Positions 7,105 through 13,868 of a stretch of 15,199 bases of DNA are shown here, in pieces. The stretch is taken from positions 1 through 15,199 of the forward strand of contig JAFYVD010000024.1 of the NCBI GenBank assembly GCA_017558425.1. The letters are read 5' to 3'. The notes under the pieces are model-generated. The model did no database searches. It was not told the origin of the DNA and saw only the letters and a program-made list of their open reading frames with translations. The first letter of the stretch is position 1. Every line of letters begins with the position of its first letter. The stretch is from Clostridia bacterium (GTDB lineage: Bacteria; Bacillota_A; Clostridia; RUG12999). The position numbers and the translations under genes were made by a program.

Positions 7105-9546
7105 ATGTTACCTGAAATTATTAAAGATATGAAACTTGAAGTGAAACATTTTCCCACCGATTTTCAGGCGGTGATATTCCGTCTGTGGGAAATGGTGCCT
7201 GCGCAGAGAATTGCGAAGGTTTTGAAAACCGATGAGAAAACCGTGTGCAATCTGGCAGAGCAGATGGGTCTGCCTGAACAGAAATGGCTTGATAAATGGT
7301 TTGAAAGGGGATATATTTCCATAATCAGAGGAATGTGGAATATGCTCCCTTACGAGCAGATTATGGAGCTTCTTGACTGGAGCGAGGAAAGACTTGATTT
7401 TATCCTGAAAGAGGACGATTTCCTTGATGTAAAGCTTGGCGGCTATGTGAAACATAAATTCAACTGCAAACCGATATACTACAGACCTCTGACTGAGGAA
7501 GAAATTGAGAAAACTGCGAAAATCAAGGCGACTATGGAAAAGGAAATCCTTGCGCTTGAAAAAGCAGGAGTGGAACCGCCCTTTTCGTTTTTTGAAAAAA
7601 GATATGCTCCGCTTGCCGAGAAAAAAATCCGCGAGGTTGTTGTGGACGGAAGCTGGACAATAACAGGCGAAAAAACAGGTTTTGAAAAAGATTTTGCCGC
7701 AGAAGTGAAAGAAATTTACGGCATTGATTTTTCGGGCAGCGGCAATGGAAAAATCAACATTTCGCTTGATGCGAAAACCGAGGATGAGGAATATCACGAA
7801 ATCACTATTGATGACGGTTTAATAGAGATAAACGCCGCAAAACCGATTGGCGTTATGCGTGCACTAAACTATCTGCTTGACCTTGCCGAATCGTCAGGCT
7901 GCCTGAGTTTTGATAAAAAAACTTACAAGAGAAAAACCAAGATTAAAACGAGATTTATCTATTCTTTCTGCGGACTTTACGGCGATGTGCTGGATAAACC
8001 GAGTGAAATTTCTTTCCCGGACGAGCTTTTGAAAGGTTATGCCCGTCAGGGGATAAATGGTGTGTGGATTCAGGGCGTGCTATTCAAACTTGCGCCATAT
8101 CCGTTTGTGGAAGGCAAAGATGACGGCTGGGAAATGCGGCTTGAAAATCTCCGTAAACTCACCGAACGTGCAGGCAGATATGGTATCAAGGTTTATATGT
8201 ATATAAACGAACCCCGTCCGCTTGACCCCGGCTTTTTTGAAACACATCCCGAGCTTCGCGGAGCGGAGCTTGTACCCAATTCGGTATGTCTGTGCAGCAG
8301 CCGTCCCGAAACAAAAGAATATCTTAAAACTGCACTTCAGACGGTGTGCAAGGCTGCACCTGAACTTGGCGGATTTATCACCATCACACAGTCGGAAAAC
8401 AGAACACTTTGTACTTCCAATGCACCCGACAGTCCTTGTCCGGTATGCGGAAAAAGAGAGGCGTATGAAGTAACGGCAGATATTTTGACGGTTATGGCAA
8501 ATGCGGTTGCCGAGGTGAGTGAATCCATAAAATTCTTTGTGTATGCGTGGGTGTGGGCATCAGCGTTTGGTGACAAACTGTCAAAACTTATGGAAAGTCT
8601 GCCCAAAAGTGTAATAATTCTTTTCGTAAGCGAAAACTCAATAGAATTTGAACGCGGCGGCGTGAAAAACAGAATCCGTGACTATTCACTTTCCATTGTA
8701 GGTCCGGGCGAACCTGCGAAAAAAATCTGGAAAGATGCAAGGTCGGCGGGACTTGAAGTTGCGGCAAAGGTGCAGATTAATAATTCATGGGAATGTTCAA
8801 CGGCTCCATTTTTGCCCGTTTATGAAAATGTAACACAGCATATGAAAAACCTCATCGCAGAGGGAATTGAACACATTATGCTGTCCTGGACTCTGGGTGG
8901 ATATATGTCGGACAACATCAGGATTGCTTCGGCCTACTTCTTTGAAGATGAAAATCAGACTGAAAACCCATATGATGCAGTGCTGAAAACCTCTTATGGT
9001 GATTATGCCGACAAGGTTAAAAAAGCGGTTTCACATTTCTGCAAAGGGTTCGCGGAATATCCGTTTGACTGTGACCATATCTATGAAGGCCCGTCCAATG
9101 CGGGTGCGTCTAACCTGCTTTATCCTGAGCCTACGGGGCTTCGTGCCACAATGACCTGTTTCCCATATGATGACCTTAAAGGTTGGTGCAGTGTGTATAC
9201 TCCCGAAATTCTTTATACTCAGTATAAAAAGCTGTGCGAAGAATGGGAAAAGGGGCTTGAAGAGCTTGACGGTCTGCCCGGATGTGAGTTTTACGATATG
9301 GCGGTTTACGGCTATACTCTGTTCAAAGCATCGCTTAATCAGATAACATATTATATTTTGAGAGAAAAAGGCGATACAGAGGCAATGCAGGAAATTGTGA
9401 AATCCGAAAAAGAGCTTGCGCTTACGGCGTATGAAATTATGCTTCGCAACAGCTCGGTAGGATATGAAGCGGCAAACCACTATTATGTAAGCAGAAGCAC
9501 ACTGAGGGAAAAAGTTGTTCAGTGTGATGTATTGTTGGATAAATAA
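7105..9546 (+). CDS. Large glycosidase-like protein (GH20/GH67-like layout) with duplicated HTH-like N-terminus
   Basis: I do not recognise a characterised relative of this 813-residue protein. Residues 1-110 contain two similar units: FQAVIFRLWEMVPAQRIAKV (20-39) and YISIIRGMWNMLPYEQIMEL (70-89), exactly 50 residues apart, each followed by a helix-turn-helix-like pattern. Residues 170-270 look like the small alpha/beta domain that precedes the barrel in GH20, GH67 and GH84 enzymes (KPIGVMRALNYLLDL). Residues 280-610 look like a TIM barrel: KTRFIYSFCG, QGINGVWIQGV, GIKVYMYINEP, GGFITITQSENR, KFFVYAWVW, EHIMLSWTLGGY. Glu431 is a candidate catalytic residue, and C436, C445 and C448 could bind metal. 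The C-terminus is mostly helical. There is no signal peptide. GAGGAG seven bases before the ATG is a strong site. It ends the rightward operon. The substrate is unknown; a uronic acid or hexosamine glycoside is possible. Confidence 0.7.
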   Translation: MLPEIIKDMKLEVKHFPTDFQAVIFRLWEMVPAQRIAKVLKTDEKTVCNLAEQMGLPEQKWLDKWFERGYISIIRGMWNMLPYEQIMELLDWSEERLDFILKEDDFLDVKLGGYVKHKFNCKPIYYRPLTEEEIEKTAKIKATMEKEILALEKAGVEPPFSFFEKRYAPLAEKKIREVVVDGSWTITGEKTGFEKDFAAEVKEIYGIDFSGSGNGKINISLDAKTEDEEYHEITIDDGLIEINAAKPIGVMRALNYLLDLAESSGCLSFDKKTYKRKTKIKTRFIYSFCGLYGDVLDKPSEISFPDELLKGYARQGINGVWIQGVLFKLAPYPFVEGKDDGWEMRLENLRKLTERAGRYGIKVYMYINEPRPLDPGFFETHPELRGAELVPNSVCLCSSRPETKEYLKTALQTVCKAAPELGGFITITQSENRTLCTSNAPDSPCPVCGKREAYEVTADILTVMANAVAEVSESIKFFVYAWVWASAFGDKLSKLMESLPKSVIILFVSENSIEFERGGVKNRIRDYSLSIVGPGEPAKKIWKDARSAGLEVAAKVQINNSWECSTAPFLPVYENVTQHMKNLIAEGIEHIMLSWTLGGYMSDNIRIASAYFFEDENQTENPYDAVLKTSYGDYADKVKKAVSHFCKGFAEYPFDCDHIYEGPSNAGASNLLYPEPTGLRATMTCFPYDDLKGWCSVYTPEILYTQYKKLCEEWEKGLEELDGLPGCEFYDMAVYGYTLFKASLNQITYYILREKGDTEAMQEIVKSEKELALTAYEIMLRNSSVGYEAANHYYVSRSTLREKVVQCDVLLDK

Positions 9547-9551
9547 AAATG

Positions 9552-9581
9552 AAGTGCCTTTACTTAGTAAAGGCACTTTTT
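9552..9581. terminator. Bidirectional rho-independent terminator between convergent genes
   Basis: A perfect 12-bp inverted repeat (AAGTGCCTTTAC, loop TTA, GTAAAGGCACTT) is followed by T's on the plus strand and by TTCATTTTTATTT on the minus strand. It begins five bases after the stop of the 813-residue gene, and its plus-strand T-run ends two bases before the stop codon of the convergent ParB-like gene, so it can end both transcripts. Confidence 0.9.
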
Positions 9582-9583
9582 CG

Positions 9584-10360
9584 TCATTTTTCTATTTTTA
9601 TGGTATATTCTATGTAATGCTCGTTTTCTTCTTTCTGAGCGGTGGCGAATACGCCCGATTTTTTTATCATTTCAATCGCCTGGTTTATGGTGTTAACAAA
9701 AATTTTCACATCTTTCACCACTTGTTTGCGGATGCGTTTTTGTTCAAAAGCGGTTTGCGCCAGGACTTCAAGTTGTTCGGGAGAAAGGTTGTTTTGGGCG
9801 GCAATTTCGAGCAGATTTGCAATTTCGTTTTCGTCGGTTAAAATTGATAAGGCGCTAAGGTGAGCTTTGGTAAGAGGATATCTGCCGAGTACGTCGCGGA
9901 TGGGTTTGGGCAATTGTAAAACCATAACGTTTTCCGAAACGTGAGATGCCGTTGAACCGATAATGTCTGCCATTTCGGAGTAGGTGAGTCCGCGTCTGCG
10001 GATAAGTGCCATATAGCTTTCGGCGGCATCCATAAGGTAAAGGTCTTCTCGCTGTTGGTTCTCGGCAATGGCAATGGCGGCGGCAATGTCAAAACGCACA
10101 TCAATGATGAGAGCGGGAACTTTTTCAAGGCCGGCGAGTTTGGCTGCCATTACTCTCCGTTCGCCTGAGATAAGCTCATAGACTTTGCCGAATTTTCGCA
10201 GAGTGACGGGCTGAAGTACACCGAAAACCTTCATGGATTGTGCCAGCCTTTCAAGTTTTGTTTGGTCGAAATGTTTGCGAACGGTGAATTTGCCCGATTC
10301 TATAAGATTTATGTCAATATATTCAATTTTTTTTCGGCGATTTATTTTCCCTGCTATCAT
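9584..10360 (-). CDS. Orphan ParB/Noc-family DNA-binding protein
   Basis: This 258-residue protein has the ParB/RepB/Spo0J/Noc layout. The N-terminal domain contains SGERRVMAAKLAG (GERR at 66-69) and AENQQREDL (99-107), the motifs that bind CTP in ParB proteins. A helix-turn-helix follows at 124-147 (GLTYSEMADIIGSTASHVSENV) and a dimerisation-type C-terminus at about 200-258. Length and motifs fit chromosomal ParB or the nucleoid occlusion protein Noc. However, there is no parA, rsmG or other origin-linked gene nearby, and no parS- or Noc-type site was seen. The usual NPxQPR motif is changed to GKFTVRK. It may be a second, divergent family member. The ribosome binding site is a run of five G's eight bases before the ATG. 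It follows pfkA after a strong hairpin. Family certain; ParB versus Noc unresolved. Confidence 0.85.
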   Translation of the reverse strand: MIAGKINRRKKIEYIDINLIESGKFTVRKHFDQTKLERLAQSMKVFGVLQPVTLRKFGKVYELISGERRVMAAKLAGLEKVPALIIDVRFDIAAAIAIAENQQREDLYLMDAAESYMALIRRRGLTYSEMADIIGSTASHVSENVMVLQLPKPIRDVLGRYPLTKAHLSALSILTDENEIANLLEIAAQNNLSPEQLEVLAQTAFEQKRIRKQVVKDVKIFVNTINQAIEMIKKSGVFATAQKEENEHYIEYTIKIEK

Positions 10361-10375
10361 TTGTTATACCCCCAT

Positions 10376-10423
10376 AAAAAACTATACCCATATTTTACCA
10401 TAAAATGGTAAAATATGGGTATA
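10376..10423 (-). terminator. Perfect 19-bp palindrome with T-run after pfkA, probable terminator
   Basis: TATACCCATATTTTACCAT at 10383-10401 and its exact reverse complement at 10405-10423 are separated by AAA. Read on the minus strand, the hairpin lies 32 bases after the pfkA stop and is followed by GTTTTTT (10382-10376), the form of an intrinsic terminator. The stem is longer and more A/T-rich than usual and lies only 22 bases before the ParB-like start codon, so a second role as operator or leader structure for that gene is possible. Confidence 0.75.
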
Positions 10424-10455
10424 TAATCGGGACAAAAATATTTACAAAAACTGCG

Positions 10456-11457
10456 TTATTCCGAGATAATCTGCGACAATTCGTACAGTTCGTCTTCAAT
10501 GCTTTTCTGAAGAGCAAGAGCTTCCAGAATATCAAGGTCAAGAATCTTGCTGTTCTGAAGCACAACAACTCTGTTGCCAATGCCTTCCGACAAAAGTTCA
10601 ACTGCTTTTGCACCCATACGGCTGGAAGCAACTCTGTCTTTGTATGTGGGGTTACCACCACGCTGAACGTGACCAAGAACTGTTACTTTTGCATCAAGGT
10701 GGATGCCGTATTTATCAGCAAGCATTCTTGTTGTCTGCTGCATAATCTGTGCTGTGGAAAGTCCGGAAGTTTTTTCAACACCCTCAGCAACTACAATCAT
10801 AAAGTTCTTTTTGTTTTCATATTTGCGGGCAATAACTTCAACAATATCTTTTTCGATATCAACTGCTTTTTCGGCAATAAGAACGCCGTCTGCACCACAG
10901 GCAATTGCAACTTCAACAGCGAGGTAGCCGGCTTTGTTGCCCATTACTTCAACAAATGCGCAACGATTGTGCGAACGCATTGTATCATTGATTTTGTCAA
11001 GACATTCGATAACTGTGTTAAGTGCAGTATCGTAGCCGATGCAGTATTCACTGCAGGTGATGTCGTTGTCAATGGTGGCAGGAATACCGATGGTGGGAAG
11101 GCCTGCAAGGCTTAAATCTCTGGCACCTCTGAAGGAACCGTCACCGCCGATAACAACCATACCGCAAACGCCGAGATCTTTGGCATTCTGCACAGCTTTT
11201 TTCACATTTTCGGGTTCTTTGAATTCAAGGCATCTTGCACTTCCGAGGAATGTACCGCCTCTGTTCATTATATCTGTAAGGTCTTTACCTGAAAGGTCAA
11301 TATAATCCTTTGCAAGCATACCCTTGTAGCCGTTATAGAATGCGATGATGTCAAGACCAAGATGCTCTGCAGTTTTTGCAATAACTGCAATAGCAGAGTT
11401 CATGCCGGGTGCATCGCCACCGCTTGTAAGTACAGCAATTCTTTTTCTATTATTCAT
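10456..11457 (-). CDS. pfkA: 6-phosphofructokinase
   Basis: This 333-residue enzyme phosphorylates fructose 6-phosphate to fructose 1,6-bisphosphate, the committed step of glycolysis. LTSGGDAPGMN at the N-terminus, GGDGSFRGA (Gly where PPi-dependent enzymes have Asp), PATIDNDI (no Lys before TIDND) and LGHVQRGG point to the ATP-dependent type A enzyme. In the fructose 6-phosphate site the usual MGR reads MGNKAG, an Asn in place of the Arg that contacts substrate from the next subunit in the E. coli enzyme. The start at 11457 is preferred because GGGAG lies nine bases upstream; an ATG at 11466 would touch that site. It has its own promoter in the gap after uvrC and a hairpin after its end, so it may be a single-gene transcript. 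Confidence 0.95.
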   Translation of the reverse strand: MNNRKRIAVLTSGGDAPGMNSAIAVIAKTAEHLGLDIIAFYNGYKGMLAKDYIDLSGKDLTDIMNRGGTFLGSARCLEFKEPENVKKAVQNAKDLGVCGMVVIGGDGSFRGARDLSLAGLPTIGIPATIDNDITCSEYCIGYDTALNTVIECLDKINDTMRSHNRCAFVEVMGNKAGYLAVEVAIACGADGVLIAEKAVDIEKDIVEVIARKYENKKNFMIVVAEGVEKTSGLSTAQIMQQTTRMLADKYGIHLDAKVTVLGHVQRGGNPTYKDRVASSRMGAKAVELLSEGIGNRVVVLQNSKILDLDILEALALQKSIEDELYELSQIISE

Positions 11458-11497
11458 TTTGCACATCTCCCATTTGTTAAAAAATCAACCATTTTAC

Positions 11498-11526
11498 ATT
11501 ATATCACAAAATTTTTGGAAAATCAA
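11498..11526 (-). promoter_or_regulatory. Sigma-A-type promoter of pfkA
   Basis: On the minus strand TTGATT (11526-11521) and a perfect TATAAT (11503-11498) are 17 bases apart, with TG one base before the -10 (extended -10). The -35 begins just after the uvrC stop codon, and the -10 lies about 40 bases before the pfkA start, so pfkA can be transcribed independently of uvrC. Confidence 0.75.
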
Positions 11527-11528
11527 TC

Positions 11529-13340
11529 TTAATTATGAAAATATTTGTAAATTTTTTCTGCTGTAGCAAGATTTATTCCGTCGGCGGCAGAAAGCTGAGG
11601 CACAGATGCCTCGGAAATGGCTTTTACACTTCCGAAAGCACGCAGAAGGGCGCGCTTTTTGACAGGGCCGATTCCTTCAATGTTGTCAAGCTCACTTCGG
11701 GTTAAAACATCGCTGCGGAGTTTTTTGTGATAACCGATTGCAAAACGGTGCACTTCATTTTGGATTGCGGTGATAAACCTGAAACTTTCGGTCGACAGAC
11801 TTATTATTTCTCCGTCTGATGAAATAAGTCTGTTGGTGCGGTGTTTGTCATCTTTCACCATACCGAAAACGGGTATATCAAACCCTTGTTCCGAAAGCAC
11901 GTCGCATATGGCGGAAACATGACCCAGCCCGCCGTCAGCAAGAATTATATCGGGAAGATTCTCAAACTTTTCGTCCGATGTGCTTCGTGCAAGGCGTCGG
12001 CTTATAACCTCTCTGGTGGAAGCATAGTCGTCGCTTCCCTCGACGGTTTTTATTTTAAATAGTCTATAATCATTTTTCTTCATTTCGCCGTTTTCTATTA
12101 CAATCATCCCGCCAACCGAATTTTTGCCCGATGTATTTGAAATGTCATAGGCTTCGATTCGTTTAAGCGAGCCGTCAAAGCCCAATTCACTGCAGAAGGT
12201 TTTCATTATCTCGCTTTTAGAACGCATTTCTTTCAACTGCTGTTCGCCGTGTTGTTTGAAGGCTTCTGCGGCATTTACAAGCGCCATATCCAGCAGCTGT
12301 TTTGAAGTGCCACGTTCGGGTATACGGAAGGATATTTTAACGCCCTGCTTTTCGCTGAGCCAACTTTCGATAAGCTCGCTGTTTTCGGGCATTATATTTG
12401 TGAGAACAGTCTGTGGAACAAATTCACTTTCGATGTAATATTGGACGATAAAACTTTCCAGAGCATCTGCGGCATTTTCGCCGAGGCACAAATCCATCCA
12501 AAGCTGATTTCTGCCAAGCATTTTGCCGTTTCTTATGTTGAAGACCTGAATATTTGCAAGTTCACCGTTGGTTTTTATTGCGATAAGGTCTTTGTCACCG
12601 CTGCCCGAAACGGTGATGTTCTGTTTTTCGGAAAGTTCTTTTATACGATTGATTTTGTCACGATAGTCAGCCGCTTTTTCAAACTCCAGATTGTCCGAAG
12701 CTTCAGACATTTTTAAGCGCAGACTTTTTATGATTTCGGAGGATTTTCCCTCTAAGAAGTCGCAGATTTCGCGGACTGTAGCGTGATACTCTTCAGGAGA
12801 AATGTTGCCGGTGCAGGGGGCAATGCATTTGCCTATGTGATAATTAAGACAGGGACGCTGTTTGCCTATATCCTTTGGGAAAACTCGTTTGCAGTCAGGC
12901 AGACGGAAAATTTTATAAATTACGTCCATAGTCTGCCTTGCCACGCCTCCTGTGAATGGGCCAAAATATTTTGCACCGTCCTTTAAATCCTTGCGTGCAA
13001 GCGACATTTTGGGATAGTCGTCGCGGACGGTGATTTTTATAAACGGATACTGTTTATTGTCTTTGAGCAATATGTTATAGCGGGGATTATATTTTTTGAT
13101 TAGATTACATTCAAGCACAAGGGCTTCGATTTCTGTGGCAGTGACAATGTATTCAAAATCGGCGATGTTTGCAACCATGGCGCCCACCTTGCCGGTGTGT
13201 CCCGATTTTTTAAAATACTGACCGAGACGGTTTTTCAATGCCTTTGATTTGCCTACATATATAACGTCTCCCTCGGCTGATTTCATAATATAAACACCGG
13301 GAAGAAGGGGGACTTTTTTAAGTTTATCGGGAATTGACAT
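11529..13340 (-). CDS. uvrC: UvrABC system protein C (excinuclease subunit C)
   Basis: This 603-residue protein makes both incisions in nucleotide excision repair after UvrA and UvrB have found the lesion. In order: GIY-YIG nuclease (PGVYIMKS at 14-21, IYVGKSKALKNRL at 27-39); four cysteines at 150, 164, 172 and 176, which match the iron-sulphur cluster ligands known in E. coli UvrC; UVR domain for UvrB contact (about 200-238, LEFEKAADYRDKI); RNase-H-like endonuclease domain (YDISNTSGKNSVGGM, ILADGGLGHVSA, VHRFAIGYH); and C-terminal helix-hairpin-helix DNA binding (IEGIGPVKKRALLRAFGS). The length is normal. GGAGGTGA lies just before the ATG. It follows ptsH after a gap containing two hairpins, so it may have its own start or depend on read-through; I saw no convincing promoter. 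Confidence 0.97.
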   Translation of the reverse strand: MSIPDKLKKVPLLPGVYIMKSAEGDVIYVGKSKALKNRLGQYFKKSGHTGKVGAMVANIADFEYIVTATEIEALVLECNLIKKYNPRYNILLKDNKQYPFIKITVRDDYPKMSLARKDLKDGAKYFGPFTGGVARQTMDVIYKIFRLPDCKRVFPKDIGKQRPCLNYHIGKCIAPCTGNISPEEYHATVREICDFLEGKSSEIIKSLRLKMSEASDNLEFEKAADYRDKINRIKELSEKQNITVSGSGDKDLIAIKTNGELANIQVFNIRNGKMLGRNQLWMDLCLGENAADALESFIVQYYIESEFVPQTVLTNIMPENSELIESWLSEKQGVKISFRIPERGTSKQLLDMALVNAAEAFKQHGEQQLKEMRSKSEIMKTFCSELGFDGSLKRIEAYDISNTSGKNSVGGMIVIENGEMKKNDYRLFKIKTVEGSDDYASTREVISRRLARSTSDEKFENLPDIILADGGLGHVSAICDVLSEQGFDIPVFGMVKDDKHRTNRLISSDGEIISLSTESFRFITAIQNEVHRFAIGYHKKLRSDVLTRSELDNIEGIGPVKKRALLRAFGSVKAISEASVPQLSAADGINLATAEKIYKYFHN

Positions 13341-13367
13341 AGTTTCACCTCCGTGCTGAAAATGAAT

Positions 13368-13398
13368 AAAAGCACTGTAACGGAGTTACGGTGCTTTT
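13368..13398 (-). terminator. Hairpin between ptsH and uvrC (terminator or attenuator)
   Basis: A 14-bp stem with loop GGA (plus strand): AAAAGCACTGTAAC pairs with GTTACGGTGCTTTT, perfect except for one T-G pair on the plus strand, which is an A-C mismatch in the leftward transcript. On the minus strand the stem ends in TTTT followed by ATTC. It lies in the uvrC leader, 27 bases before the start codon, so it could end ptsH transcripts or limit read-through into uvrC. Confidence 0.65.
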
Positions 13399-13433
13399 GA
13401 TGCAGTATAAGCTATAATGTGTTACGGGACTGC

Positions 13434-13458
13434 AAAATGCTGACCAAAAGCATTTTTT
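13434..13458. terminator. Second hairpin directly after ptsH
   Basis: AAAATGCT (13434-13441) and AGCATTTT (13449-13456) form an 8-bp stem with a 7-base loop, starting three bases after the ptsH stop in the leftward direction. The long T-run (13453-13458) is on the plus strand; on the minus strand only the four T's of the stem follow. It is probably a weak terminator for ptsH, in tandem with the hairpin at 13368-13398. Confidence 0.5.
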
Positions 13459-13459
13459 A

Positions 13460-13723
13460 TCAGTCAACAAGAGCAGATTTGATAAGATCAGTGAGACTGT
13501 CAACTGCTTCTTTTTCGTCAGAACCGTTTGCTCCAACCACGATGGATTCTCCCTGGGTTACGCCGAGGGAAAGAACGCCAAGCAGACTCTTTGCATTAAC
13601 TCTGCGTTCTTCTTTTTCAATCCAAATGGAGGATTCAAATGTATTTGCTCTCTGTATAAAAAATGTTGCCGGCCTTGAGTGTAAACCTACCTGGTTGGTA
13701 ACTGTGATTTCTCTTGAATACAT
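13460..13723 (-). CDS. ptsH: Phosphocarrier protein HPr
   Basis: This 87-residue protein carries phosphate from enzyme I to the sugar-specific EIIA proteins of the phosphotransferase system. The phosphorylated His is His15 in GLHSRPA, and the regulatory Ser46 lies in NAKSLLGVLSLG. Ser46 is the site phosphorylated by HPr kinase in Firmicutes; the Ser-P form works with CcpA in carbon catabolite repression, so this protein may help to regulate the uronate island. Length and both sites are as in B. subtilis HPr. Enzyme I (ptsI) is not adjacent; placement beside uvrC and pfkA is reminiscent of clostridial HPr genes outside a ptsHI operon. AAGGAG before the ATG is strong. It could be called Crh only if His15 were missing, which it is not. 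Confidence 0.96.
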   Translation of the reverse strand: MYSREITVTNQVGLHSRPATFFIQRANTFESSIWIEKEERRVNAKSLLGVLSLGVTQGESIVVGANGSDEKEAVDSLTDLIKSALVD

Positions 13724-13781
13724 AATTATATTGCTCCTTTTTGCCGTATGGCGAAATTAGCTCATTTTATCATTTTACCTT

Positions 13782-13810
13782 ATTATATATAATTTTTTGC
13801 GGTTAGTCAA
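13782..13810 (-). promoter_or_regulatory. Sigma-A-type promoter of ptsH
   Basis: On the minus strand TTGACT (13810-13805) and a perfect TATAAT (13787-13782) are separated by 17 bases containing an A-tract. The -10 lies about 58 bases before the HPr start codon. This is the closest match to consensus in the window, fitting a highly expressed gene. Confidence 0.8.
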
Positions 13811-13868
13811 CCGATATTTGATTTTTTATGTATTTTAGACAAAGATAGTGAGAGTAAATTGGAAAACT

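Noticed and set aside
7108..7797. 229-codon open frame on the minus strand opposite the start of the 813-residue gene
   Set aside because: The translation is full of low-complexity Phe/Lys/Arg runs typical of an antisense reading of Glu/Lys-rich coding sequence; the plus-strand gene has the promoter, ribosome binding site and recognisable domains.
9584..10455. Plasmid or phage partition module around the ParB-like gene
   Set aside because: There is no ParA, replication, integrase or structural gene, and all genes to the right are ordinary chromosomal ones.
10405..11115. 236-codon open frame on the plus strand opposite pfkA
   Set aside because: pfkA is certain on the minus strand; the plus-strand product is Asn/Phe/Cys-rich with no recognisable motif.
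11458..11466. ATG at 11466 as the pfkA start
   Set aside because: It directly adjoins the GGGAG ribosome binding site, leaving no spacing; the ATG at 11457 is correctly spaced and fits the family N-terminus.
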